Shown: piece after piece, positions 7,601 to 19,987 of the stretch
Numbering within the stretch: position 1 is the stretch's first letter
Layout of the letters: every line of letters begins with the position of its first letter
NCBI GenBank assembly: GCA_005881825.1
Contig: VBEO01000069.1
Coordinates: forward strand, 1-51,939
Length of the DNA: 51,939 bases
Reading direction: 5' to 3'
Origin: Chloroflexota bacterium
Lineage (GTDB): Bacteria; Chloroflexota; Dormibacteria; Dormibacterales; Dormibacteraceae
Program-made: the position numbers and the translations under genes
The notes under the pieces: model-generated
The model's database searches: none
What the model was told of the DNA's origin: nothing
Seen by the model: only the letters and a program-made list of their open reading frames with translations

Positions 7601-9580
7601 CTAGAAGTGCACCCCTCGCATCAGGTAGGCGAGGGCGGCCTGCTCGACCGAGATCTCCTCGTCCTCCGGCTTCTTCTTGGGGGTCGGTTGCTCGCCGTCC
7701 TTGGGCATGCTGTCCGGGAAGACGTGGTAGGCGCCGGTCATCACGAAGTTGAGGAACCCCGGTGAGATGGTGTCGACGGCTTCCCCCAGCTTGCCCAGGC
7801 GCGTGCTCACCTCGGGGTCCTGGGTGAGGATGGCTTGCACGACCATGTCGGCGGCCTCGTCCGGCGAGATGGTCGGGAAATTCTTGTAGATGCTGGTGGG
7901 CGCGATCATGGGCGTGCGCACCAGCGGCATGTGGATGTTGGTGACCACGATGCCGGCGTCCGCCACCTCCGGCGCGATGCAGCGCGAGAGCGCGGCCAGC
8001 GCCGACTTGGAGGCCACGTAGGCGCCGAAACGCGGCGGGTAGGCCTGCACCCCGATCGACGAGATGTTGATGATGTGCCCGCTGCCCCGCTCCTTCATCC
8101 CCGGGATCACGGCCAGCATCAGCTTCACGGCGCCGAAGTAGTTGAGCTGCATCGTCCGCTCGTAATCGTGGAAGCGGTCGAGCGACTGGTTGACCGAGCG
8201 CCGGATGGAGCGGCCGGCGTTGTTGACGAGAATGTCGACGCGGCCGTGCTCCTTCAGGACCCGCTCGATCATCCGCTGGTTGGCATCCATGTCCGCCAGG
8301 TCGGTGGGATAGACCCAGGCCCGCCCACCTTCCTTTTTGATATCCGCCGCCAGCGCGTCCAGCTTCTCCTTGGTGCGCGAGACCAGCATCACGCGCGCGC
8401 CATGCCGGGCAACTTCTGAGGCGGTGGCCCGGCCAATGCCGCTCGAGGCGCCGGTCACCACCACCACCCGGTCCTCCAGCGCCGCCCGCAGGTTGCGCGG
8501 CGTCAGCGCCTCGGGGTCGAGGTGGCGCTCCCAGTAGTCCCAGATCTTCCAGGCGTAGGAGTGCAACCGGGGCACCGCGATGCCGGTCCCCTCGAGTGCT
8601 TTCTGGGTGTTGGCGCACGGAAAGCGGGCGCGGCTGTTGACGTAGCCCAGCGCGGCCTCGGGGATCTTGACGCGGTCCAGGAACTGCTTGCGCAGGGCCT
8701 GGTAGGGCTTCCAGCCGGTGAGCAGGCCGCGGAAGTCCTTGGGCACCATGCCCACGGCGCGGGGGTCCACGCGGAGCGTGAACTGCGGGCCGTGCGCCGC
8801 CTTCAGGAAGACGTTGACGCTGTCGCCCAGGCTCAGCGGCTCGGGGTCGACAAGGTGGAAGGTCTTGCCGTCGAGCCCCGGCTTCGCGGCGATGGCGGCC
8901 AGTGCCCGGGCCACGTAGTCGACCGGCACCAGGTTGAGCGGGTTGCCCTCGTATCCCACCAGCGGCCACCAGGAGGGGACCGCGTCCCGCAGGCGCTGCA
9001 GGAGCTTGAAGGCGTAGTAGGGGCCGTCGGCGCGATCGGCCTGGCCATCCTCTGAGGAACCGATAACGATCCCGGGCCGGTAGACGAGGAAGGGCACCTT
9101 GGCCTCTTCGCGGACGATCTTCTCCGCCTCGAACTTGGTTCGGTAGTAGGGATGGTCGAGCTTCTGGCCGGCCTCGAACATTTCCTCGGTGAAGTCGCCC
9201 TTGAACTTGGCGCCGGCGACGGCGATCGAGCTCACGTGGTGCAGGCGCCGGGCCTTGATCGCGTTGGCAAAGGCGACCACGTGCCGGGTACCCTCGACGT
9301 TGGCCTTCTGGTTGGCGTCCTCAGAAGCTTCCAGGTCGTAAACCGCCGCCAGGTGGAAGACCTCGGCGCCCTTGAGTGCTGCCAGCTCGGCTTTGCTCAC
9401 CCCGAGATTTGCCCTGGTGATGTCGCCGAGCAGCGGCTTGACGCTGCGGCCGGCGCCCTTCAGCTTGCCGGCCGACTGCTCGCGCACGAGCACGTGCACA
9501 GGCTCCTTGCGCTTGGCCAGCTCCGCCACCAGGCGGCGTCCGATGAACCCTGTCCCCCCGGTGACCACATAGGCGGCCAT
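7601..9580 (-). CDS. Two-domain fatty acyl-CoA reductase (SDR-SDR fusion)
   Basis: A 659-residue fusion. Residues 1-365 are an extended SDR (VVTGGTGFIGRRL; FHLAAVYD; HHVSSIAVAG; YYRTK with Y145/K149; YRPGIVIG). Residues 370-610 are a classical SDR (VVVVTGASSGIGRA; LVNNAGRSIRRS; ERTMQLNYFGAVKL; ISSIGVQAYP; YVASK). Order, length and signature segments, including the C-terminal LMRGVHF, closely match from memory the Marinobacter-type fatty acyl-CoA reductases. Those reduce fatty acyl-CoA or acyl-ACP to the aldehyde and then the alcohol with NADPH, feeding wax-ester synthesis. No wax-ester synthase is in the window. Two hotdog thioesterases lie 5 kb away. Activity is inferred from the family. Confidence 0.85.
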   Translation of the reverse strand: MAAYVVTGGTGFIGRRLVAELAKRKEPVHVLVREQSAGKLKGAGRSVKPLLGDITRANLGVSKAELAALKGAEVFHLAAVYDLEASEDANQKANVEGTRHVVAFANAIKARRLHHVSSIAVAGAKFKGDFTEEMFEAGQKLDHPYYRTKFEAEKIVREEAKVPFLVYRPGIVIGSSEDGQADRADGPYYAFKLLQRLRDAVPSWWPLVGYEGNPLNLVPVDYVARALAAIAAKPGLDGKTFHLVDPEPLSLGDSVNVFLKAAHGPQFTLRVDPRAVGMVPKDFRGLLTGWKPYQALRKQFLDRVKIPEAALGYVNSRARFPCANTQKALEGTGIAVPRLHSYAWKIWDYWERHLDPEALTPRNLRAALEDRVVVVTGASSGIGRATASEVARHGARVMLVSRTKEKLDALAADIKKEGGRAWVYPTDLADMDANQRMIERVLKEHGRVDILVNNAGRSIRRSVNQSLDRFHDYERTMQLNYFGAVKLMLAVIPGMKERGSGHIINISSIGVQAYPPRFGAYVASKSALAALSRCIAPEVADAGIVVTNIHMPLVRTPMIAPTSIYKNFPTISPDEAADMVVQAILTQDPEVSTRLGKLGEAVDTISPGFLNFVMTGAYHVFPDSMPKDGEQPTPKKKPEDEEISVEQAALAYLMRGVHF

Positions 9581-9605
9581 CGGGTCAGAACGTTACTCGG
9601 TCGGG

Positions 9606-11015
9606 TTAACGGACTCCGATCGTGGCCGCATCAAGGTCGTAGATCTCGCCGAACTTGTGCTGCAGGTAGCGGATCCAGGGCTCGGCGTCGAGTGGCTTGC
9701 CGGTCGTCCGCTCCAGCAGCTCGCCGGGCGTGAACTTGCGCCCGTGGCGGTAGACGCGCTCGCGCAGCCAGCCGTGCAGCGATCCGAACTCGCCGGCGGC
9801 GATCTGCCCGTCGAGGTCGGGGATCGCGGTGCGCACCGCCTCCATGAGCTGGGCGCCGATCACGTTGCCCAGCGTGTAGCTGGGGAAGCCGCCGAAGGAG
9901 ATCCCCGACCAATGGATGTCCTGGAGCGCGCCCTCGGCATCGTTCGGCACCTCGATGCCGAGGTACTGCGCCACTTTCGCGTTCCAGGCCTCGGGAACCT
10001 CGGCCGCCTTGAGCTCGCGCTCCAGGAGGTCGTTCTCGATCTCGAAGCGCAGCAGGATGTGCAGGTTGTAGGTGACCTCGTCCGCCTCCACCCGGATCAG
10101 CGAGGGGTACACGCGGTTGACTGCGCGGTAGAAGGCTTCCTCGTCCACGCCCTCCAGGCGGCCGGGGAATCCTCCGTCCAGCTCCTCGGCGTGGCCCTGC
10201 GAGTACATGCCGTGGCCGCTCTCGTGCATGGTCCCGAACAGCGCCTGGGAGAGGAAGGTGCGGCTGACCCGGGTGGTGATGCGGACGTCGCCGGCGCCGA
10301 AGCCGATCGAGAAGGGGTGGGCGGACATGTCCTCGCGACCCTTCTCGAGATCGAAGCCGTAGGCGGTGATGACCTTCATGCCGAAGTCGAGCTGCGCCGG
10401 CTCCGGCCAGTCGCCGTAAAGGATCGAGTCGTCGACGGCGTCCTGGCGGCGCCCGATCTCGCGCACCAGCGGCACGATCACTTCCCGCAGCCGGCCGAAC
10501 AGCGCCTCCAGCTGACGGGTGGTGATGCCCGGCTCCAAGCGGTCCAGGAGGGCGTCGTAAGGGCGCTCGTCGTAACCGAGCGCGTCGGCGATCCGGCGGT
10601 TGATGTCGACGTTGCGGTCGAGGTAGGGCGCAAAGAGCTTCCAATCCGAGGTCTCGCGCGCCTTCTGCCAGACCGGTCGGGCCTCGCTGGAGGCGCGCGC
10701 CGCCTCGGCGACCAGCTCAGCGGGGATCTTGACCGCCTGGTCGTAGTCGCGGCGCGTGACCCGGACCAGTGCGCCCTCGTCCGTCTCGGGATCGAGGTCG
10801 CGAGCCTCCAGCTTCTCCAGCAGCCGGCCGACCTCGGGGTCGATCAGGCGCTCGTGGGCGAGCTTGCTGAGGGTGGCCATGGTCGAGGCGCGGGCGGCCA
10901 CGCCACCGGGGGGCATGTAGGTTTCCTGGTCCCAGGCCAGCACCGCCGTGGCCCGGTCGAGGCCGGCGATCTCGTGGAGGATCTCCCTGAGCCGGTCGAG
11001 CGGTGCGTCGCTCAC
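9606..11015 (-). CDS. M32 metallocarboxypeptidase (Taq type), internal block missing
   Basis: A 469-residue M32 carboxypeptidase, a cytosolic zinc enzyme trimming C-terminal residues. The N-terminal LAWDQETYMPPGG and the metal site TMHESGHGMYSQG (HESGH for the usual HEFGH) are clear, as is YPSLIRVEADEVTYNLHI and the C-terminal IHWSGISFGGFPSYTLGN. Between the HExxH helix and FPGRLEGVD, family members have 30-40 more residues including HESQSR-WEN, which carries the third metal ligand. Here the chain passes from HAEELDG directly to GFPGRLEG, in frame. The protein may be inactive, or bases near 10170 may be lost. The start is ATG 11015. Confidence 0.85.
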   Translation of the reverse strand: MSDAPLDRLREILHEIAGLDRATAVLAWDQETYMPPGGVAARASTMATLSKLAHERLIDPEVGRLLEKLEARDLDPETDEGALVRVTRRDYDQAVKIPAELVAEAARASSEARPVWQKARETSDWKLFAPYLDRNVDINRRIADALGYDERPYDALLDRLEPGITTRQLEALFGRLREVIVPLVREIGRRQDAVDDSILYGDWPEPAQLDFGMKVITAYGFDLEKGREDMSAHPFSIGFGAGDVRITTRVSRTFLSQALFGTMHESGHGMYSQGHAEELDGGFPGRLEGVDEEAFYRAVNRVYPSLIRVEADEVTYNLHILLRFEIENDLLERELKAAEVPEAWNAKVAQYLGIEVPNDAEGALQDIHWSGISFGGFPSYTLGNVIGAQLMEAVRTAIPDLDGQIAAGEFGSLHGWLRERVYRHGRKFTPGELLERTTGKPLDAEPWIRYLQHKFGEIYDLDAATIGVR

Positions 11016-11047
11016 GCGGTGAACTCGAAACAGTGCCAGGGTGGTTG

Positions 11048-11068
11048 TAAAGCCCGGCTGCGCCGGGC
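11048..11068 (-). terminator. Probable intrinsic terminator after uvrA
   Basis: Read on the minus strand: GCCCGGC-GCA-GCCGGGC followed by TTTACAA, a perfect 7-bp GC stem with a short T-run. It lies between the uvrA stop (11182) and the M32 start (11015), where the uvrB-uvrA transcript should end. The T-run is weak. Confidence 0.55.
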
Positions 11069-11127
11069 CGTGTGAGTCCGTGATCCCGCCGTTGGGGACA
11101 GCGTGCGGAGACAGAGGGAGATAGGTC

Positions 11128-11156
11128 CGCGGGAGGAACCGCAGGTTCTTCCCGCG
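11128..11156. repeat. 13-bp-stem palindrome between uvrA and the M32 gene
   Basis: CGCGGGAGGAACC-GCA-GGTTCTTCCCGCG: a 13-bp stem with one G-T pair and a 3-nt loop. It is flanked on one side by two copies of GGAGCGCA. There is no T-run on either strand, so a repeat or mRNA-stabilising hairpin is as likely as a terminator. The remaining 166-bp spacer holds no gene. Confidence 0.55.
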
Positions 11157-11181
11157 AAGCGGAGCGCAGCGGAGCGCATTC

Positions 11182-14067
<2,886 letters not shown>

Positions 14068-14070
14068 CGG

Positions 14071-14526
14071 CTAACTATCCCCTTCGGTTGATATGGAGAA
14101 ACTGCCCGTCGCGGTGGCGATCAGCGTCCGCCCCGGACCCTCCACGCGGGCCTCGGCCACGCCCGTGCTCCGGCCGGCGTGGAGGACTCTTGCGGTGGCT
14201 CGCAGGCGCTCCCCCGGCCGCGCCGCGTTGATGAAGTTCACCTTGAGGTCGAAGCTGACCTGGCGCGCGCTCGCGGGGATGGCCGTGGCCATGGCCCGGG
14301 CCATCGCCGAATCGCAGATGGTGGCGATGAAGCCGCCGTGGACGACGCCCAGGCTGTTGGCCATCTGGTCCTTGGCTTCCATCTCGACCACAGCCTGGCC
14401 CTCGCCGGTTTCGACGAGCTGAATGCCCAGGAATTTCCACGCGTCGGATGGGACTCCTCCCCGCTCGCGGGGAGGTCCCTGGTGCGAAGCGGCAGGGGGA
14501 GGGGGTCGCCCGGTCACTTCCGCCAC
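14071..14526 (-). CDS. PaaI-type hotdog thioesterase with repeat-derived N-terminus
   Basis: A 151-residue hotdog protein of the PaaI/YbgC thioesterase group, which hydrolyse acyl- or phenylacetyl-CoA type thioesters. The core is seen in ANSLGVVHGGFIATICDSAMARA (the HGG loop and following helix) and VSFDLKVNFINAARPGERL. Residues 7-27 (Pro/Arg/Gly-rich) are encoded by a palindromic repeat at 14454-14508 inserted in frame after the start MAEVTG; the domain proper begins at AWKFLGIQLVE. The start overlaps the preceding thioesterase gene by 13 bp. This gene and its neighbour are paralogous-looking but diverged. The substrate is unknown. Confidence 0.82.
   Translation of the reverse strand: MAEVTGRPPPPAASHQGPPRERGGVPSDAWKFLGIQLVETGEGQAVVEMEAKDQMANSLGVVHGGFIATICDSAMARAMATAIPASARQVSFDLKVNFINAARPGERLRATARVLHAGRSTGVAEARVEGPGRTLIATATGSFSISTEGDS
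14454..14508. repeat. Palindromic repeat inside the thioesterase coding sequence
   Basis: CCTCCCCGC-TC-GCGGGGAGG (14456-14475) followed by a G-rich tail. This composition is typical of intergenic REP-like elements, yet here it is translated in frame near the N-terminus of the 14071-14526 gene, adding a Pro/Arg-rich extension. Confidence 0.5.
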
Positions 14527-14915
14527 CCCTTCCTCGGAATCGCCAGGCAGGTCGAGGAGGCGTGGGCGATCAGGCGCCCCTCGTCGTCGAGGACCTCGGC
14601 CTCGGTGAAGCCCAGCGTCCGCTTCATCTCCACGACCCGGCCGACGGCGCGTAGCCGCCCCTCCACCACCGGCCGGATGAAGTTGATCTTGAGCTCGATG
14701 GTGGTGTTGGCCTGGTCCTCCGGCTGCAGGGTGAGCAGGGACATGCCCATGGCGGCATCGGCGATCTGGGTGATGATGCCGCCCTGGACGACCCCGCCCT
14801 CGTGGCGGTGCTTGGCGTCGGCGTCGATTTCGACCACCACCCTACCCTCGTCGACCTCGGAGATCCGGGCGCCCACCGTCTCGCGCCAGCCCGCGCGCGG
14901 ACCGTCGCCGACCAT
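14514..14915 (-). CDS. PaaI-type hotdog thioesterase
   Basis: A 133-residue hotdog-fold protein. The loop and catalytic helix are HEGGVVQGGIITQIADAAMG, where the first G of the usual HGG is replaced by a V-Q-G-G context. The following strand is TTIELKINFIRPVVEGRL. ATG 14915 is the first standard start; the frame is open upstream (NLEALRRG) without a start codon, so a few residues may be missed. It starts 26 bp after the uvrB stop and its 3' end overlaps the next thioesterase by 13 bp. Likely cytosolic acyl-CoA thioesterase; the substrate is not known. Confidence 0.8.
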   Translation of the reverse strand: MVGDGPRAGWRETVGARISEVDEGRVVVEIDADAKHRHEGGVVQGGIITQIADAAMGMSLLTLQPEDQANTTIELKINFIRPVVEGRLRAVGRVVEMKRTLGFTEAEVLDDEGRLIAHASSTCLAIPRKGWRK

Positions 14916-14941
14916 CCCCCGGCGCAGGGCCTCCAGGTTTG

Positions 14942-16890
<1,949 letters not shown>

Positions 16891-16961
16891 GGAGCCCTAG
16901 GCTTCCGGCCGGACGGTGGGCCTCAGGATTTCGCGATCCCGACGCTCCGAGGCGGCAGCCA

Positions 16962-17058
16962 GCGCCGAGGAGCGCACCGAGCGCAGCGGTCGCTGCGTGA
17001 GCGAGCACCGCAGAAGCTGGCGTGCGCATCGGACGTCTGGGCGCGAAAGACTAGGCAT
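16962..17058. repeat. GC-rich leader element, copy 2, in the uvrB 5' leader
   Basis: Lies between the uvrB promoter and start codon. It shares GCGCCGAG at one end, CGCAGAAGCTG in the middle and GGCA at the other end with 4650-4746, with the same length and the same orientation relative to the gene. It also contains repeated GAGCGCA heptamers. The rest of the 213-bp spacer (16891-17103) holds only the promoter/LexA site below. Confidence 0.4.
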
Positions 17059-17080
17059 CACTGTTCGGCTGGAAGCCTAG

Positions 17081-17103
17081 ATTTTAGCCCGAACGACTGT
17101 TCG
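17081..17103 (-). promoter_or_regulatory. LexA (SOS) box and -10 element for uvrB
   Basis: On the minus strand CGAAC-AGTC-GTTCG (17103-17090), a perfect 5-bp inverted repeat with a 4-nt gap, matches the Gram-positive/actinobacterial SOS box form CGAAC-N4-GTTC. Four bases downstream is TAAAAT (17086-17081), a good -10. The box would occupy the spacer of the promoter, the usual place for LexA repression. uvrB lies 190 bp downstream. A half site, GTTCG, is at 17063. Confidence 0.75.
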
Positions 17104-18087
17104 CTACGCCGCGGTGACCACGAAGTTGTCGAACTCTCCCGGACCTTCACCGACGACCCCGGCGTGGCCATTGGTGTAGTCGGCGTTGCTGACCTGGATG
17201 CCGGCCGGCTGCAAGGCTCCCGAGGGATCGGTGACGGTGCAGGAGAGGCTGCTGCCGATCACGGTGAAGCTCAGCGAGTAGAAGTTCGCAGGGTTGAACG
17301 CCCAGCTCACGTTGTCGCCCATCTGGGTCCAGTTGGAGCCGCTGACCTCCCACATGGTCAGGAAGCCGCCATGGTCGATGCCACAAGCGTAGAAGTCGCC
17401 GCCACCGCTGTAGCGGGTGATCAGGCGGGCGTGGCCAGTGGTCGAAGCCGCCTTGACGGTGGCACTAACCTTGATATTCGTCCAGCCGCCGCTGCCGACG
17501 GTCGCGACTGCCCAGTTCGCGTCGGGCGTGTACAGCACGTGGCTGCCGTCCTGAGCGATCTGCCAGTTGCCGGTGTCGAGGTTCCAGTTGGGAACATTGG
17601 TCGAGCCGACCGCGTCCTGCTCGAAGTTGTCCTTGAAGAGGTAAGAGGACGGCGGGCTGGGCGTGGGCGTCGCGGTCGGCTGGACCACCGGCCTCGGTGT
17701 GGGCTCCGGTGCGGGCGTCGCGGTGCGCGTGGGCACCGGCGTGGGTGCCGGGACCACCGGCGTGGGCGCCGGGACCACCGGCAGGGCCGCTGGTGGCGTT
17801 TGGGGATCGGGTGTGGGCAGCAGTGTCGGGGCCGGCGCCGGCAGAGGGCTCGCCCCTTGCTTGACCACCGCTGCGGCGGGCGCCTTCCGCGGCTCGCTGT
17901 ATGGTAGCCAGCTCAGACCGGAGCCGGCGAACGGCAGCCAGCTGGGCGGCCGGCCGGTCAGCCAGACCAGAGTGCCGGGCCCGCGCCCGATCACAAAAAG
18001 GGAGAACAGCAGGGCCAGCAGCAGTGCCGCGGCAGCCGACTGGGTGCGCCGCCGGCGCCGGTCGCCGGCCAGCGTTTGCACGTGCAA
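17104..18087 (-). CDS. Membrane-anchored Pro-rich protein with C-terminal beta-sandwich domain
   Basis: A 327-residue protein: an Arg-rich N-terminus (DRRRRRTQ), one hydrophobic segment at about 16-36 (uncleaved signal anchor, or signal peptide), and a long Pro/Thr/Ala linker at about 72-148 (PTP/APTP repeats). A C-terminal 175-residue domain begins LFKDNFEQDAVGS. It reads like a LamG/concanavalin-like beta-sandwich (NWQIAQDG, ATVKAASTTGHARLITRY, GEFDNFVVTA) of the kind that binds glycans. It is probably outside the membrane. It is the last gene of the B12-riboswitch unit by position (39 bp after the PP-loop gene), though it may have its own promoter. Its function is not known. Confidence 0.72.
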   Translation of the reverse strand: MHVQTLAGDRRRRRTQSAAAALLLALLFSLFVIGRGPGTLVWLTGRPPSWLPFAGSGLSWLPYSEPRKAPAAAVVKQGASPLPAPAPTLLPTPDPQTPPAALPVVPAPTPVVPAPTPVPTRTATPAPEPTPRPVVQPTATPTPSPPSSYLFKDNFEQDAVGSTNVPNWNLDTGNWQIAQDGSHVLYTPDANWAVATVGSGGWTNIKVSATVKAASTTGHARLITRYSGGGDFYACGIDHGGFLTMWEVSGSNWTQMGDNVSWAFNPANFYSLSFTVIGSSLSCTVTDPSGALQPAGIQVSNADYTNGHAGVVGEGPGEFDNFVVTAA

Positions 18088-18126
18088 GCTCCCTCCTCCT
18101 CGTCGGGGTCAACGCCGCCCGGCCGG

Positions 18127-18762
18127 CTAGCTTGCGAGATCGAGCTGTAGGAAGCGGCCCTCGCGCCGGCGGCGGCCCGGGGTCCAGGCCACCGGCCGGG
18201 CGAACGCCGGGCCGGCAAAAGCGAACGTGTGGTACTCACCGTTCTCGCCGCAGGCATCGACATCGAGGGCGGCGATGTCACGCGCAAAATCCGGGTCGAC
18301 CACCCGGCCGAGCCAGGATTCGTCCAGCCGCTCCAGGTCGACGCAGGTCACGACCGCCCGGCCCCCGTTCACCACAAACTCGTCCAGGAGCTGGGCGGGC
18401 GCGTCCCCCCACAGCGGCTCCACGTGCTCCAGCCCCGCGGCGATGACGCGGTCCTCATACCAGGCCCTTACGTCGGCCAGGTGGATGTCGCCCAGCACGA
18501 CGCCTGTGCAACCCTCGGCCCGCAGTTGCGCCAGGACCTCCACCAATCGCGCCTCCATCTCGGGCCAGGCGGTCCCCAGCCCCAGCAGCCGCCGCGTGCC
18601 GGTGGCGGCGGCCTGGGTGCGGATCAGCTCGATCGGAGTGGCGTGGAAGCGGACGCGTTCGCTCTCGGCGTCGTAGAAGGTGACCAGCGTCTGCACGTCC
18701 AAGCCCGCCCGGCGTGCTCGGTCGAGCGCCAGCGCGGAGTCCTTGCCGCCGGACCAGAGCAG
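18127..18762 (-). CDS. Dph6-like PP-loop ATPase (diphthine-ammonia ligase family)
   Basis: An adenine-nucleotide alpha-hydrolase of the Dph6/TIGR00290 family. The PP-loop LLWSGGKDSALALDRA is at the very N-terminus, GVVLGDIHLADVR is in the middle, and the family signature CGENGEYHTFAFAGP is near residue 180. In eukaryotes and archaea Dph6 amidates diphthine; bacteria lack diphthamide, so the substrate here is unknown. No ATG, GTG or TTG precedes the PP-loop in frame; CTG at 18762 is the only near-cognate start, and an ATG one base out of frame sits at 18767. The first standard start (TTG 18702) would delete the ATP site. Position after moeA in a cobalamin-riboswitch unit hints at a B12 or molybdopterin-related amidation (inference). 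Confidence 0.75.
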   Translation of the reverse strand: MLWSGGKDSALALDRARRAGLDVQTLVTFYDAESERVRFHATPIELIRTQAAATGTRRLLGLGTAWPEMEARLVEVLAQLRAEGCTGVVLGDIHLADVRAWYEDRVIAAGLEHVEPLWGDAPAQLLDEFVVNGGRAVVTCVDLERLDESWLGRVVDPDFARDIAALDVDACGENGEYHTFAFAGPAFARPVAWTPGRRRREGRFLQLDLAS

Positions 18763-18772
18763 CGCATAAGAG

Positions 18773-19987
18773 CTACGGAAGCTCGAGGATCAGCGCCTCC
18801 ACGTAGGTGCCGGCCGGGTAGCCGTCGTCTCCCGGCGGGATCCGGACCAGCGCGTGGGCGCCGGCCAGCGACATCAACCGTGATGAGGATTGCGAGCCGG
18901 TCGAGGTGGCGACCAGGTCGGGTCCTTCCCGGCGCAGGATGACGCGCTGGTACTCGGTGCGGTCGCCGCCGGCCATGGCGTCGTAGCCGAGGCGGACCGG
19001 CAGCTCGGGACGGTGCAGGCGGCTGTGGCCCTGCAGCTTGCGCAGCGCGGGCCGCACGAAGACCTCCAAAGTCACCAGGGAGCTGACCGGAAAACCAGGA
19101 AGCCCGAAGGCCAGCTTGCGATCGGGGAGCGTAGCGAAGGTGAACGGCTTGCCCGGACGCAGCTTGACGCGGCCCACGTGCACCTCCCCCAGCGACTCCA
19201 GCAGGGGCTTGACCAGGTCGTGGGTCCCCACCGATACCCCGCCCGAGGTGACCAGCACGTCGCAGCGCTCGACGGCGCCCAGCACCAGCTCGCGCAGCGG
19301 GTCAGGACGGTCGGGCGCGATGCCGAGCAGATCCACCTCGGCGCCCGCTTCGCGCAGCGCGGCCAGGAGTGCCCAGCGGTTGGAATCGGTGATCTGTCCA
19401 GGCCCCAGCGGGCGGCCCACCTCGACCAGCTCGTCGCCGGTCGACATCAGAGCCACCCGCGGCCGCCGGTGCACGCGGAGGCGGTCGATGCCCAGGGCTG
19501 CCACCAGGCCGATCTCGGCGGAGCCGAGCGGATGGCCCCGTCGCACCAGGACGTCGCCGGGCCGCAGGTCGGCCCCCGGGGCATGGAAGTTGCGGCCGGC
19601 TCCGTAGGCCTCGGGCACCACGACCTGGTCGCCGTCCTGCTCCACCTCTTCGACCATGACCACGCTGTCGGCGCCCTCAGGCAGTACGCCGCCCGTGAGG
19701 ATGCGGGCGGCGGCACCGTGTTCCAGGGCGCCCGTGAAGGGCCGGCCGGCGGCCGACTCCCCCACCACCCGCAGCCGTCCGCCGCCGTCCGCCGAGCGGA
19801 TGGCGTAGCCGTCGACAGCGCTCGCCGGGAAGCCCGGCAGCTCGCGGCCGGCCACAACGTCGGCTGCGGCCACCCGCCCCGGGGCTGCTTCCAACAGCAC
19901 CTCTTCAGACTCGAGGACCGGCGTCCGGTCCAGGACCAGGCCCGCCGCCTCCTCCGCGGCCAGCATCGGGTAGGCGCTGGCTCTCAT
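18773..19987 (-). CDS. moeA: Molybdopterin molybdenumtransferase
   Basis: MoeA inserts molybdate into adenylylated molybdopterin, the last step of Mo cofactor synthesis; cytosolic. It is 404 residues with PGFPASAVDGYAI in the N-terminal part, RILTGGVLPEGAD, PRVALMSTGDEL, the MPT-binding VTSGGVSVGTHD and the C-terminal domain GLPGFPVSSLVTLEVFV. Length is normal. ATG 19987 overlaps the S-component stop by 4 bp, so it is translationally coupled to the ECF transporter genes. It may supply cofactor to the Mo-dependent Hcr-type enzyme at 42.4-46.2 kb (inference). Confidence 0.95.
   Translation of the reverse strand: MRASAYPMLAAEEAAGLVLDRTPVLESEEVLLEAAPGRVAAADVVAGRELPGFPASAVDGYAIRSADGGGRLRVVGESAAGRPFTGALEHGAAARILTGGVLPEGADSVVMVEEVEQDGDQVVVPEAYGAGRNFHAPGADLRPGDVLVRRGHPLGSAEIGLVAALGIDRLRVHRRPRVALMSTGDELVEVGRPLGPGQITDSNRWALLAALREAGAEVDLLGIAPDRPDPLRELVLGAVERCDVLVTSGGVSVGTHDLVKPLLESLGEVHVGRVKLRPGKPFTFATLPDRKLAFGLPGFPVSSLVTLEVFVRPALRKLQGHSRLHRPELPVRLGYDAMAGGDRTEYQRVILRREGPDLVATSTGSQSSSRLMSLAGAHALVRIPPGDDGYPAGTYVEALILELP

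Noticed and set aside
11016-11181. Possible tRNA or small RNA gene in the uvrA/M32 spacer
   Set aside because: Only a terminator-like hairpin and a palindrome are present; no cloverleaf pattern or T-loop consensus.
17660-17870. Repetitive GTGGGCGCCGGGACC-type sequence, considered as a tandem repeat or CRISPR
   Set aside because: It encodes the Pro/Thr/Ala linker of the 17104-18087 protein; units are short and irregular without spacers.
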